This document shows positions 33,782 to 47,246 of a stretch of DNA of 64,000 nt, piece by piece; the first letter of the stretch is position 1, and every line of letters begins with the position of its first letter. Under the pieces are notes generated by a model. It had not been told where the DNA came from, ran no database searches, and worked only from the letters and a program-made list of their open reading frames with translations. The stretch is taken from contig JALGPY010000002.1 in assembly GCA_023055425.1 (NCBI GenBank), positions 44,818,321 to 44,882,320 on the forward strand, given 5' to 3'. The DNA is from Linanthus parryae. Its lineage: Eukaryota; Streptophyta; Magnoliopsida; Ericales; Polemoniaceae. Both the position numbers and the translations under genes were made by a program.

Positions 33782-36700
33782 CTGCAACGAGAAGAAAAAT
33801 AACCAATTTAGTAGATGTCACAAAGATTTTGCAGGTTTTCCAGCATTCTATTTTATTGGCGAAGGCACTATGGCAAGTGATGAACATCTGGAAAAGAAAT
33901 GGCATGAGTCAGTAATCGCGTTGCCCTATAATGCATATATGCCATGTCTAAGAACCAGTAACTCATGCTTAGTTTAAGGCATACAACACTTCTAGCATGC
34001 AAGGGCCTCAAAAGACAAGTCCAGTGACATCAAGTACTATATAGCCTTCGATTGGTACACATGAAAACTACAGAAAGCTATTTTCATTAGTAATCATGCC
34101 ATCTTGTAACAATGTTTTAGTTGGAGCAATTCACAAAACCAGCTTGGCTTCAACCACACAGCTGAAACAATGTCCGAATGGTTGCTGGCTAGGCAGGTTT
34201 TACGGCCGGGAAAAGCAGAGGGTATGCTAGTGGAGAAATTTCTTTTTTTACATGATAACATGGTCGAAACATTAACTTAAGAGGATGAAGAAACTCTAGC
34301 GATTTCTCATTTGGAACTAGATAGAAAGTAGATTCTAATTTTGTTCTCATTTGCAGCTGTTATACTGAACCACTGTAAGAAACAGACATTTTTACAACAG
34401 CATAATGTTTACGATCTGATGCAAAATAAATATACCGTCTTACCAAAACCAGATAGATTATCAGAATTTTGCTTTCAAACATGAATCTTCATACTGCAGA
34501 TCAAAGAGTACTAATCATGCAAACCCACAAGCTTGAGCTAACAACTTTCTACGGAGGCTAGTACTCAAACTACAAGTCTTTGCTACTTTGATCTTTGAAC
34601 CTTTTATGATTAAACCACTTTTGGGTTTAAGAAGGCACATACTGTGAGTAAATACCAACATCGTTCTAGATAAAAGAAAAATGCATATATGAAAACAGAG
34701 CGCAAGCAAGAGTGCAATTGACAATTAATTGTTACCAAGCCTTAATTTGTAGTGCCACACAACCACTCTTATTTTAATTTTAAGGGTGATATAACAGATG
34801 TATATAATTATAAGTATTAATTAGGTGGTTGTTTATCATGTTTTCGAAAACTGACAGAGAAAACATAGTACAAAATATGTCAAGAAACTACATGTATCCC
34901 CCCAAACGACCTCTATTAAATAAGCATGAAGATAACGAGGAACCACAGTGACTGCTGTTTCAGAAGACGGACATTGTAATGAAGGCATGACAGGGGAATT
35001 TCCGATCATATGAAAACATCTTGCTGTTGTCAATAGAATCTTATAACGTTTGAGTGTCTGAAGTGTGTTGTGTTAGTTATTTACTTATTTGTCTTATTTT
35101 ACTTTGTATACGAGTAGTTTAGTCTTTTGCTCTTTAGCCTATATAAGGCTCTATTCCATTCTTTGTAATCAGATTATTATTTTCTATCACGTACAATACA
35201 GCAGAACCCTAGTTTCCTTCTCCAACAATGAATCTTCTTCTCATTCTTTCATATGTTGTACCTAAACTTATCTTTCAACTTTTATCCTCGATATCTTCTT
35301 TTTTCAAAGTTCTGATATGGATTGCAATCGAACAACATAGCTTTTGTCTATTTCTTGTATGCCACACTTATGGTATCAACTTATGAATCTGACCTTATAT
35401 ATTTTACCCAGAAGAAGTAAAATGAATTATTCATTTCCCACGATCAATTTTGGTTAAAGTAAACTGATCCGAGCCCTGATGAGTACTTACCGACCCCTAA
35501 GGAAATCTTATCATACTGGTACACAAGTAGGAAGAGGCCCTAGCTTATTCCCCATAGTGTATGGTAACCAAATTGATAATTGTCCTTCTTCAACCAATCA
35601 CAGCAATTGTTTTCCAAGCGCCTCTTTCTCAATATTCCAGCTGAATATGGCCACGTTTTGGTGGTGACAGTTTTAGCCCTCTTCCAAAAGTTGCAGATCC
35701 CTGGTCCTTATTCTAACGACTCAAAAAGCTGCCTCTTTGGTGACAAGAGGAGATACTAGGAGGAACATGTAACACCGGGTTTAACCATATCAACTTATCA
35801 GAATTTTAACTTTGCCTAGTAATTCTCTCCCATTTAACACAATGAAAGAAGTGGGCTTGGACCGATAAGAGCCCAAAGTAACGCACTGTTACAACTTGGA
35901 GGAAGGACCACGACAAAGCAAAGACCGACGAGAGTGTAAAAAGGATGAGAATCCGAATATGTTACTTTCTATACGAGATCGATTGAATGATAAGGATTCC
36001 ATATCAGTAGAAATGACTAAATTCTCAAGGGTCCACTCTTCTTCTAATCCAGATTCCTAGAAATTTGCATATGTAACTGTCAACTAATGATCACCGTAGC
36101 ACCTTTTGGCTTGTGGTCGCATCCCTATGACATGAGTACTTCAGGATATTTCAACAGATGAGAATTCCAAAACCTGGATTGAAGTTGTTGTACTTCTCTT
36201 CTTCTTCTAAGCTGCAATTGTATTATGGCTTATGTTAAGTAAATGGGCATCTTCTTTTGCATACGGACAAGAGTTTACGAGCTCACGAAAACTAAAACTA
36301 AAGGCAACCTTGTACAACATTGGTAGCTCTAAGAGCCAATCTCATCCTTTCAAATTCCTTATCTCCTAGTACTCATTCACAAACCAAGATTTATTCAATG
36401 CTATGCCCACCAATTCAGATTCTTAAGTCCACTTGCATCGTAAAGCAATATGGTATCGCACCACCAACTCTCTGAATGATGCCAACCAAAAAGGCTTAAA
36501 TTTTCTGTTCAATCATAAGTTTAGGTTTCCCGTAGGAATTATGTCAATTCATAAAACCTAACCAAGATTTGCACCCACAAAGTATAACTAGGTGACGTGT
36601 TTTATGAATTACTTAGGCGAGCTTGCAAAAGCAAAACAATTAGCATCAGTACTTTGACATATGTCAGAGAGTCCAAGTGCAGACAAGAATTAACAATATG

Positions 36701-38970
36701 TAAATTCTCGTTTTTTTATCAAGCTGTCTTCAGAAATGCAATAGATGAAGACTAGAAGCAGAACGCGGAATTATGAAAATTTAGAATGCGAGGTAGAGAA
36801 ATGGAAAGAAATACACGGTCAAAAGAAACCACATTCTATCATCTTCAGCATGACCTCTGAATGGTGGCGAAGATTCGAAGGTAAATAGTGAAAGGAGAAG
36901 ACAACAAAAAATTACCAAATTGGACGAATTGGGCATTCGTGTTTGGCCCAACAGAAAGATTCTGCTATTGCATCATCAAGTTTTGGTTGTCCATAAAGAC
37001 AAGCCTGAGATCAGCTGTCATATCAGAATTATCTTCATTGGAAACAAATGGAAGAAATAAGCAGACACATGGGCCACTTAAAACACAAACCACACGCTCA
37101 ACCAAGTGATTAAGAAATGGAACTCACTTTTGTCTTAAATTGTAAAATGACCAGAAATAGCAATTCCATAGTACCATAGTTTCAGTTCCATAACGACTTA
37201 AAAATTGAATCATAAGTTGGGATCGCCATACATCATTGTTTCTGTGCCAAAATCTCATTCAAAGCTATGGATAAGAGCAAATGAATTAGATTGCGTCAAT
37301 ATTTTCATGTTTTGTACGGTGCTACTGTAGTTTGTTTTTCTTGATATGTGCTTTAAATCTGTTTGGCACATGAAAGGAATGAAATCTATCGTGTATCCTC
37401 TGTGATGTAAAGGATCCCTAACTTCAATTATCTATTACTCATTCAAGACATTTATGGAAATTAGCATTATGGTTTCCAAATACATAAATGACGTACCATA
37501 CCAGTTCCGAACTTATTGGAACTAACAGATCCTGCTGCAGAAATTAACGTACTTTGGAGTTGGGAGCTATCACAGAAGCAATGTTGTGTTGGCACTTGGC
37601 ACTCACAGCTTCGAGTTTCTTCGTTCTTTTCTATTAACCGAGCACTAGAAACTTATACCATGAAGTAAAAAAACCCAGCCATTTAAACTAAAGTGACACA
37701 GCTATATGTGTGTGTGTGTGTTTTGGCAATTTTGGATGTTGAAGATAATTGAAATTTATTGATCAGACCCAGATTCTGATCCTTGTTGCATACATTTATC
37801 CCAACAACGACTCCTTACGCTGGCAAAACACAGTTAAGCACCATGATGGCTCAATGTAACGACTCAAATGGATTGTTTTCTCAACAACTTCTTGATCTGT
37901 ACCACCGGATCAAAATGCTCCAGCCTCAAAGGTGCCAGAGCCTATGGTAATCACAAGGCTAAACACGTACCATTATTTTTATTTACAAGTTTCCGCAGTG
38001 GAACGGAATATTACACTCAACGTTGGTGACCGAGATCTTAAGAGAAAAGATTTCCAAGTACAGATGATGATATGAATGTCAGGATAATGTTCTGAGCCCC
38101 AAGTGACAAGACAGACTCAGAGATAAACTTCTGAAGTTCACCTGGAGCTAGAAAGCAAAAAGATTCAGGGCTAGACCACCCTACACGTGGCAGCCTTTCC
38201 TTGAGGTGTAAAAACATAAACCTAAATCATTGTACGGACAAGCAGCTAGCCAGCTAGGAAGTTTGGAATGTTGTTCAGGACAAGGTACACATACAAGATT
38301 GTGTTCCAGTGCAAGAGAACAACAGAAAGTTATTTTATCTACTGAACTCCTTACATGATCAACAATTGGATTATGGCACCCTTGTGAAAGAATATGAATG
38401 TGGGGCCCACCTAAAATGCTGAGCAGAAGATAAAAGATAGAAGTCCTTTGAATAAAACAGAAAGCCTACTCTGAACCAGTGAGATCTCTGTGTGGATTTT
38501 CTTCTGCTCCATGTCGAAAAAAGCTTATCCTCTAAAGGCTGTAACCCACTTGGAAGTTTCCTAATATCCAGGATTATCCAATCCCAAGAAACCTAAATTA
38601 CCTAACCACGTGAACAACAATTAATGTTTCCAAGTTTAACTATTATTGTCATTTTAATTAATGTTTCAATAATTTCCCAGTTCCATTTCAGAACTAATGA
38701 CTTCAGCCTGGAAACAGCTTCATGCTTTCACCTTCCTCAAATTGGCTGATATGACAGATAAGAAGAAGCGAACTTGAGGGCTTGAAAACATTCTAGGAGA
38801 TATGTCAGAAATTTTTCGAGGATATTGATTCTTCAAGCCTTGTTGGTCCTCCCGGTCCATCTCAATTTTGTGGTTCTTAAGGAGACAAATCATTAAAATT
38901 CTACAAAGCATTGCAAGGTCTCTAGGCCAACTGGCAAGGGGTCCCACTTCACCCCCTCTACCTGGGAGCT
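33782..38970. other. Mostly unassigned; one LTR-like fragment
   Basis: No intact coding region is seen. Minus-strand exon-like pieces (for example acceptor TAGCTCCAG near 38150 and donor TTTG|GTAATT near 36912) might belong with 33709-33781, but no protein emerges. A (TG) microsatellite lies near 37706-37722. Confidence 0.3.
35071..35227 (+). repeat. LTR-like promoter fragment
   Basis: From TGTTAGTTATTT to CTCCAACA the stretch has the look of a short Copia-type LTR, with a TATA box (CCTATATAAGG, about 35139), a transcription-start-like region, and an ending in CAGAACCCTAG then CCAACA. I found no matching target duplication or partner LTR. Confidence 0.35.
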
Positions 38971-38978
38971 TATAAAAG
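38971..38978 (+). promoter_or_regulatory. TATA box of the RADIALIS-like gene
   Basis: TATAAAAG lies 189 bp before the start codon at 39167, with a leader free of other strong signals between them. Confidence 0.7.
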
Positions 38979-39166
38979 GCGGTCATCGCCACCTATTTGC
39001 TCATATCAGCACTTGACTTTGAAGTCATCCTTGCTTAGTTTTCCACTCTATTTTCCTACCTTCTCAGCTTGAATCCATTAGGTTTTCTTATCCAGCTTGT
39101 CTATTATTCCCTATTTCTTACGTAAAACCCCACTTTTTCTTCTCTAAATAGCCTCAAGATATCGCA

Positions 39167-40205
39167 ATGACCACAGTATCATCACGAGGCACTGGCTCTT
39201 GGACTGCTAAGCAGAACAAAGCCTTTGAGAGGGCTCTAGCTGTGTACGACAAAGACACACCTGACCGTTGGTACAACATTGCCAAGTCTGTTGGTGGGAA
39301 AACTGCAGAAGAGGTGAAGAAGCACTATGATATCCTCGTGGAGGACATTAAGCAAATCGAGGGCGGTCGTGTGCCTTACCCTAACTATAGGACCACTACA
39401 GCGGGAGCTAGCCAAGGCAACATCGAGGAAGAGGAAATGAGGTATTGCCTGAAAGTCTTTCAACTTAGTGCCTGTTTCGTATCCCTATTTTCAAACGAAT
39501 CTGTTTAAAAACACTGTGATTTCTAAAAGCTTATTTAACAGAGTGTATCACCATAAAGTGCTTATCACCTTCTACATTGACTTCAGCCACGTTTATTGGT
39601 CATGGGGCATGAGCTCACATCACATCGCATCCTTTTCCAAATCATTTTCAATCGACCCTTCATGCTACAATTTCATGAACATTTTAAGAACTACGTACTA
39701 CTACCAAACAAAATTGCCATCTCCCCAACTACCGAAACTAGTTTTCATAAACCAGATATGCCCTCAAAAGAAGGGTCAACAGAAAATTCAATATTTATCG
39801 TCGTAAACATTCCTCAAATACTGAAATTTCATCATTACCTATCTACCCCCAATCATGTACTACCTCCGTTTCTCTGGGATCTTCCCAGTTAACTTTTTTC
39901 CACTATTCACTGTGTCACTTTGAACTGATGATTTGATTAGCAAAACAATACAATTTTTTTGTAATATTTTTATGGTGTTGTAGAGTAATCGTTACGCTAC
40001 AACACCATGTAAAAATTACCAAAAACTTGAATCGTTTTTTACTATCCAAATCACTTGGTCAAAATGACATAGATACGTATAAAATAAGTCAACTGAAAAG
40101 ATCCCATAACAACGGAGGTAGTATTTCGTAAAACCTTCACTTCTTCAGATACTGATGATTTTTGTTGTCCTGACATGCAGGATGAAAAATCTGAGGCTCC
40201 GGTGA
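39167..40205 (+). CDS. RL: RADIALIS-like single-MYB protein
   Basis: Exons 39167-39441 and 40181-40205, with a 739-bp GT-AG intron, code for 99 aa. This is the usual size of RADIALIS/RL small MYB proteins. One SANT/MYB repeat is visible, with aromatic residues W12, W35 and Y54 and the family phrases [13 protein letters not shown] and VPYPNY. The last exon adds only RMKNLRLR, the short conserved tail of this family. RAD-type proteins act in the nucleus, often competing with other MYB partners to block DNA binding, for instance in floral asymmetry. The intron holds a Stowaway MITE. The gene looks complete. Confidence 0.93.
39860..40121. mobile_element. Stowaway MITE in the RADIALIS-like intron, 262 bp
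   Basis: The termini CTACCTCCGTT and AACGGAGGTAG are inverted and flanked by TA (39858-39859, 40122-40123). The inner arms pair around ACAACACCATG. It ends about 60 bp from the acceptor site of the last exon. Confidence 0.9.
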
Positions 40206-40580
40206 GCGACAGCCTCGGGACGAGTCGCGAATAAGGAGAAATTGCTCAAACCTGACTAGCAATTCGAAGAATCATCGTAAATGATTCGTCTTACTATGTT
40301 TGTTTTTTTTGGTGTACCACCTGGTAATTATGGGTGTTTTTGTTTCTTCAATCATATAGTATAAGTAGGTATGTGATGCATATTCCAGTATGTAAAATAA
40401 ACATTTGATGTGAAATTAATATGAAAAGCTTTCAGTTTCAACATGTATGCGAGTCAAATTTGATTACAGATCCATATTCGAAGCAGAAGCTGAGAGAGAA
40501 TCTGGAAAAAATGCAAATCTAGGGTTATCGAACAAAATCCAAACGAAAGAGACGAATCACGATAGAGACAGGTCTCTCAC

Positions 40581-40760
40581 CTCTCAGTATCTGTTTGTGG
40601 AGGCCCGAATCGTTCAGAATCGCAGTTTTTCTCTCGATCGGAGTCCAAAAATCGTATTTGAATCTCAGAGAAAGCGACGAGAGAGAGAGAGAGAGAGAAA
40701 GAACGGATTTGGAACAAGTCGGTAGAGAGAATGATAGATACTTAGAAGGCGGGAAATATG
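40581..40760 (-). promoter_or_regulatory. Candidate first exon of a minus-strand transcript
   Basis: On the minus strand, a CT-rich leader with a (CT) run (40681-40698) ends in the donor CTGAGAG|GTGAGAG at 40581/40580. It resembles a plant 5' UTR exon. If real, the transcript would run leftwards across the RADIALIS-like gene, antisense to it. Confidence 0.35.
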
Positions 40761-41031
40761 TATTGAGCCATTGATTTGAAAAAGAGATTGAGAAACATGG
40801 CCCCTCAAAACACTGTACAACTTCTCTGTTTATTATCTTGCGTCATATTTTGACTTCTCAAGTCATTTTAACTCAATAATTTTTTTTTTTGAAAGAACCT
40901 ACACTGTGGTAGGGCGGTATTAACCCACGTGTATTAAAAAAAAGGCTTCCAACCTTCAAAGACAATTGGGGGGGGCTAGGCCTGACCCAATATGAAAACA
41001 AACAAGTCCAAAACCGAAATAAAATCACATA

Positions 41032-44000
41032 CTAGAATCCTGGGCTAAGTGAAGGTGGATCAACTAAAAAAGTAGCCCATCTCTTTTCTTCAAGTCCAAA
41101 CGAAGCCATGTGATGAGCCAGCTGATTTGCACCTCTTCGAACGCCGTTAAGAGCTTTGACCGTCTCATCACCCAAGCACCTCTTCAGATCATACATGAAC
41201 CTTCCCTTCTCGGTAATGTCAACAACCATCCTCTTCAATCCTTGAACCAAGATCTGTGAATCGGACTCCAGTTGAATCGGCATCGAGGAGAAGCTCTTGA
41301 ACCAATTGAAACAAAGTTGAAGAGCTTTTGCTTCACAGATTGTAGAATCCGGCGAAAACGAGATCTGACCACACATAGCAGCTACAAATTTGCCATGGTG
41401 ATCTCTCACAACACCGCCAGCCCAGGCACAATGATTATTTACATCCATCGCTGCGTCCACGTTGAGCTTTAACCAGTTTTCTGCCGGAGGAGACCAAGTT
41501 TGAGGAATAGAGGGAATCAGTGGCATGGAGCTTTGATTCCGAACAAAAGCTAAGTCAACTTCTACTATGTATCTTTCTGTTTCTTCCCAAATAGAATCAA
41601 TTTCAAAGCCCCTTCCTTCCATGACTAAACTGTTCCTCCTGCTCCAGATAAACCAGCAAATGACCACAAAAGTTCGGAGATCTTTAGCTTGAAGATGTTT
41701 CGCCAAATTGATGTCATACCGCTGTATATGGGGATTGAACAACTTTTGACCCAGATCTGAAGAAGACCACAAATGCTTCAAAGATTGACATCCCAGAAAA
41801 CGGTGATATCTGTCTTCAAAGTCTTTGTTGCAGCAAGGGCAGAACATAGGTATGTCCATACCTCTCTTCTTTAAATTACACTTCAATGGTAGATAATTGT
41901 GAAACAACCTCCACGAAAAAATACGAATTTTCTCTGGTAACACCAATTTCCAGACCTGTTTTTCGAAACCATTATTGACCTACGTACTTGAGCCCTCTTG
42001 CTCCCATTCATGATTGTGAGTATAGCACAGCTTAGAAGCAACATGATAACCCGAAGCCACCGAGTACACACCATTTTTTGTATGCCCCCAAATCAAACAA
42101 TCCACAGGTTTATTTTGGCAGAGAGGGATTTGTAAAATACACTCTGCTTCACTAACTGCAAAAGATTGATTAATAAGGTTTGTGTTCCAATAGCCTTCAG
42201 CAGTCAATAAATCCGACACTTTTGCATCTGTTCCCAGAATTGGGTAGCTGTAGATCATCCTCCATCCACCCATAGGCAGCCATCTATGCCTGTAAATGCT
42301 AGTGCTTTGCCCATCTCCAATAAAATGTCTAAGGCCAGCATAAAGCACCCTTCTGCCCAATAAAATACTTCTCCAAAGAAAAGAGGGAGCAGAGCCTAAA
42401 TGAGCAGATAAAAAATCAGAGTTTCTGTAGTATTTACCTTTTAGGACTTTGGCTGCAAGAGAATCCGGGTTGCACATAATTCTCCACCCTTGTTTAGCCA
42501 AGAGAGCTAAATTAAAGGCTTCTAAGCATCTAAAACCCATCCCCCCTTCATCTTTCTTAACACAAAGCTTCTCCCACTTGCACCAATGAAGCTTCCTCTT
42601 AACATCAGTACCACCCCACCAGAAGCTAGTAGATTTGGCTTGCAATTCAGAAATTAGAGAAGCTGGTAACATGAAACAGCTCATAACATAGCTGTGCATT
42701 GCCTGTATTACCGATTTGATCATCACCTCTCTGCCCGCAATGCTTAACCCTTTTTCATCCCAACCAAACAGTCTTCGCAGAGTCTTCTCCTTAATCCCCT
42801 GAAAGAGTTCTTTTTTATTTTTAGCAACACAGGTAGGAAGCCCTAAATACTTAGAGTGCCCATCAACAGCTGTTACCTGAAGGATATTAGCAATCTCCGC
42901 TTTCCTATGTTGCATAATTCTTGGGCTGAAGCAAAGTGCCGATTTATCGTAATTGATACACTGACCCGACGCCTTCTCATAAAGATCCAAGTTCCTGTTC
43001 ATCTCTTGAGCCTCCGCAACAGTAGCTTTACCAAAGAAAACACTATCGTCGGCAAAAAGTAGATGTGTGACATGTGGACAAGATCTGGCAGCTTTAACTC
43101 CTTTAATCTTACCCTCAGCTCTTGATTTGTTCATAAGACTTGTAATCCCTTCCGTACACATGAGAAAAAGATAAGGGGAGATTGGGTCCCCTTGTCTTAA
43201 TCCCCTAGTAGGAACAATATCCCCAACCGGCTGGTCATTAATCACCACAGAAAATCTAACAGATTGCACACAATGCATAATCTTTTGGACAAAAGTATTG
43301 TGAAACCCCAGTTTTATCATCACTGCATTAAGAAAAGGCCACTCAACTATATCATACGCCTTTGCCATATCTAGCTTTAGAGAGAAAAAACCATTTTTCC
43401 CTTTCGATTTCTTAATAGTATGCATTGTCTCGAATGAAACCACCACATTATCCGTCATTAAGCGCCCGGGGATAAAAGCACTCTGCGTACCATCAATAAC
43501 ATGATCCAACACAACTTGTAGCCTATTAGCCAGCATTTTTGAAATAACCTTGTAGCACACATTGGTAAGGCTTATAGGTCTAAAATCCTTGACATTGCTT
43601 GGATTTTTCAGCTTCGGAATTAGCACAATATTGGTAAGATTAATACTCGATACGTCCATACCTTGATTTAGGACCAAGAGCGCCATCTTGACCAAATCAA
43701 CACCCACTGTTGTCCAATACTTTTGATAAAATAAAGCTGGTGTCCCATCCGACCCTGGTGCTTTAAGGGGATGCATTTGAAAAAGAGCAATTTTAACCTC
43801 TTCTTCATCAAAAGGCCTGATTAACTCATTGTTCATATCCTCTGTGACCTTCGTGGGAATAGCTTGAAGCACTTCAGCCATATCAATAGACCCAGCAGTA
43901 AACAACTCAGTGAAGTAATTAACAAACATATTGTGCATATCAGATTTATTCTCCACCCAGTTGCCTTGGCTATCCTGCAACCTTAAAATCATGTTACTTC

Positions 44001-45112
44001 TTCTTCTTTGTGTTGCCCTTCTATGAAAATAGCTTGTATTTTTGTCTCCCTCTTTAAGCCAAACTGCTCTAGAAAGTTGCCTCCACTTGACTTCTTCGTC
44101 TGCTAGGACATTATTGAACTGATTTTCCAACCTTCTCAATTTTTGCAGGTTAATATCTGAAGGAGGAAGCTGCGTGGTGCTGTCAATTTGTCTCAGAATT
44201 TTATATTTTGCAGTTTTGCTAAAAATCTTCTTTTTTCTGCACCACTGTTGTAATGAAACACCTGTACCTTTGATCTTCTGTAGAAAGGACTCTGGGCCTT
44301 GTACACATTCACTAGGATTCCAACTGTTGGAAATAACTTCAGCACAATCTGTGTATTTGGACCATTGGGCTGCAAATCTGTACGGCTTTTGGCTACAATG
44401 TGTTGTCACCCCACTTTTTGCTCGTATAAGTACTGGACAATGATCAGATACAGAACTAGTAAGGTGAACCACCATTGTTGTTGAGAAGTTTTGTATCCAA
44501 GCGTTTGAAGCAACGGCTCTGTCCAACCTCTTTTTTACATTAGCTTGTCCTTCTCTTCTGTTTTGCCATGTGAACTTGTACCCACTGTATCCAAGGTCAG
44601 TCAAATCACAGAAATGCAAAGTTTGAGCAAACTCATTCATCAGCCTTTGATTAGGAAAAGAAGCTCCTTTATACTCGTCAAAAGATAAAATTTCATTGAA
44701 ATCACCACAAACGAACCAAGGTACATCATTCTGAGGTTTCAAACGACGTAGAACCTCCCAAGACATAAAACGCTGATGTGCATCGGGATTTCCGTAAATG
44801 CCCGTAAAATATTGAGTTTGGTGAATCTAAAACCTCCACCCAAGCATGAATATAGAAGTCATGATAACATTTAACAGTAACATCAACTACGGAACTCCAC
44901 AAAAGAGCAAGACCCCCAGCTAGGCCCCTCCGAGGCACCCACAAACCACTTTGGTAACCAAGCTTACAACGGATCCTATCTCCCTTATTACTACCTAATT
45001 TAGTTTCTGAAAGAAAAACAAGAGCAGGAGAGTGACTCTTCACAACAAAGTGAAGAGCGTTGAACGTGCTCGGGTTTGCCAGACCCCGCACGTTCCAACT
45101 TAGAAGATTCAT
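41032..45112 (-). pseudogene. LINE ORF2: endonuclease, reverse transcriptase, RNase H
   Basis: Domains from the N-terminus: AP endonuclease (LLSWNVRGL, SETKL, GDFNEI, SDHCPVL), reverse transcriptase (LIPKLKNPSNVKDFRPISL, GLRQGDPISPYLF, active site FADDS near 43046), zinc-binding domain (CPCCNKDFEDRYHRFLGC), and RNase H-like domain (LKLNVDAAMDVN, ESDSQIL, ANQLAHHMAS). An extra base in an A/T run near 44806 shifts the frame inside the endonuclease, and a TAG at 41980-41982 lies between RT and zinc domain. Otherwise the frame is open for over 1,200 codons, so decay is recent. Confidence 0.93.
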
Positions 45113-46215
45113 GTTTCTCGGCGGGGGTGATCCTTTTCACCCTCCGCCGTTTCGAAGTGGATGTCTTCATTCGCCACATCCGATTGCGATCTTCCTCTCT
45201 TCATACCCACACTTGAATTTTGGCCATCAAATTCCTTGGCGGCAATACACTTGCCGGAATCTTGAATCTTCACTGCTTTTGTCCTACCACTCTTGTTGAT
45301 ACTTCTAGTCCTTGGCATCCCATCGTAGACAGCAACTTCCTTACCCTTGCTTGAGTTTGATGTGACTTCTGTGACAACCTCTTCGTTACCACCCACCATT
45401 TCATCCTCCAGTGTGTGTGCTCCAAAGAGCGTGAATCCTTTCAGATCCATGTTGTTTATGTTTCCGGTTTTCCTCACCGCCTTCATAGCAGCGGAAGCCC
45501 GAAGCCAATCACCATAAAGTTTCGGCACCTGCGCTAGCGGCCCTTTCACCACCGAGCACTTTGTAAGATCATGGCCTACGACGCCGCATCCTTCAAACAT
45601 GTAGGGAAGCTTCTCATACCGAAAATCAACCCAAGGAACTTGACCACCTTGAAGTCAGACCTTTCCTCCCCTACGCAAAGGTTTGGTTAGGTCCAGCCAT
45701 ACCTTTAACTTGAGACACCTCCCTTTAATAATTCCTCTATCCGGAATGGAAGTTTCGACAAACTCCCCAATCGCCTTCCCTATGTCCCTCCCAGTAGCTT
45801 CCGTGTGACCTTCCGTTGGAAGGCCCCATAACTGGATTGAAAACAGGCCCTTAGAATAATCCAGGGATTTCATATCCCTTCCTTCTACCCAACGTTTAAG
45901 CACCACCAGGCAATTACTAATCAGCCATGGCTGACCCAACATCACCCTTTCAAGATCACGACAATCCCCAAAAGTAAATTGGAAAATTCCATCACCAAGA
46001 GGGTTCACCGAGAAATCTTTCGGTTCATTCCACACCACGTTCATCGCCTTCTGGACCCCCACAACATTAAGCAAATTAACAGAACAAACTTTGCCAAATA
46101 AGCTCCGTTTGCACACTTTTACCCCCTCTTCGACAGACGAGTCTGAGATAGCAATCTCATCCTCCTCAAGAACATTAAGCTTCATGGCTTTCAACTTCGT
46201 CGCCATCGCCTCCAT
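45109..46215 (-). pseudogene. LINE ORF1 (DUF4283 nucleic-acid-binding protein), one stop
   Basis: Starting at MEAMATKLKAMKLN, the N-terminal part is a DUF4283-type RNA-binding domain (FTFGDCRDLERVMLGQPW, LWGLPTEGHTEATG). A TGA at 45655-45657 interrupts, and the same frame goes on into a zinc-knuckle-like stretch in which the first Cys is missing (EGCGVVGHDLTKC) and a basic tail. ORF1 binds the LINE RNA in these elements. The stop looks like a single CGA to TGA change. Confidence 0.85.
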
Positions 46216-46409
46216 ACTTAATTTCCAAGGGACAGTGAAGTATAAGTATTGCAACAGGAGAATAAACACTAGAGCGAAAACTAACCTCCGCCGGTAGTTT
46301 GAACCAATAGATGGTAGTTTACAGTGCAGAATTGGACGAAAATAAATAGAACAACCACAAAACATGGTTGCTAACTGCCAAGTCGTGCAACTCAGTGGTG
46401 GCTAACTGC

Positions 46410-47238
46410 CAGTAACGGCCCACTCCACCACTGACTTCATGGGAAACATTGAGGAGAACATGGGTACTGGAGATGAGAGAGGGGAGAGCAAAAATACATT
46501 GCTGTTAATTTGGTTAGCAAAACAATGCAAGAATTTTTTTTTTTTGCGATTTTGCAGAGTAAAGTTGTAAACTATGTTGTATAATATTATTGGGTTAAAG
46601 TGACTAGGTGAATAGGGAAGTAGGAGGCAAAAGAAGAAACGGAAAATTACCAACATGGAAAAAGAAACGGAATACTACGGAGAAGAAAGATTTAGGGACC
46701 TCGAGTTTAATTTTGACTATGTATTTTATACTGTATTTTATTTGTTATTCAACAACTTTAAAGTCGAGAAATCAAAAAGTATTTTGAGTTAATTGGTCAA
46801 GATTGCAGGGCACACGTATGAATATGAGCCTAGTGGTCTAACTATGTTACTAACAAAGTTCATAGTCGGGAAACCGAACATGAAACATGCATCCCAGTCA
46901 CCGAGTTTCTTTTTAGGCAAACTCAGCTCGATTCGGTGTGCTGATTATCTTTGTTTTTGTGTTACCGCGTCGCTTCAAATTATCGAATCGGGTCTGCATG
47001 TTGATGTTATTGCTACTTTCTAGGGATTTTTTTTTTGGGTACAATTGCTACTTTCTAGGGATTGCATCCACGGACCAATGCTATTATTTTGCAGAGCACT
47101 ATCTTTCCTGCTACAAACCAATGTTTGAATTTGCAATATATTTTTTTTAATTTGTAAATTTGGATTCGTACTATTTATCTAGCATCTCGTCTCGAAGTAC
47201 ATTTTGCTATAAACTCATAGGAGTGATAAGTCTAAGTC
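46410..47238. other. No gene recognised
   Basis: AT-rich spacer with a part resembling the interior of the nearby Stowaway elements (46500-46620). The plus-strand frame at 46793-47023 has no family. Confidence 0.3.
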
Positions 47239-47246
47239 ACGGAGAT

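Larger units (their letters stand above)
40881..46409 (-). mobile_element. Nearly complete L1-type LINE, about 5.5 kb
   Basis: It reads on the minus strand: 5' UTR (to about 46216), ORF1 (46215-45109), ORF2 (45112-41032), 3' UTR, and a poly(A) tail seen as a T run at 40881-40890. ORF1 stop and ORF2 start overlap as ATGA at 45112-45109. Only two nonsense codons and one single-base frameshift were found. A short direct repeat in the 5' UTR (GCTAACTGCCA at 46371 and 46399) may be part of the element. The target duplication was not resolved; AACTCA near both ends is too short to rely on. Confidence 0.88.

Noticed and set aside
33782..38970. A multi-exon minus-strand protein gene
   Set aside because: Individual exon-like pieces with good splice sites exist, but they do not join into a recognisable protein. 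Kept only as low-confidence notes.
46500..46640. A further Stowaway MITE
   Set aside because: Only interior-like sequence is seen, without paired termini or TA flanks.
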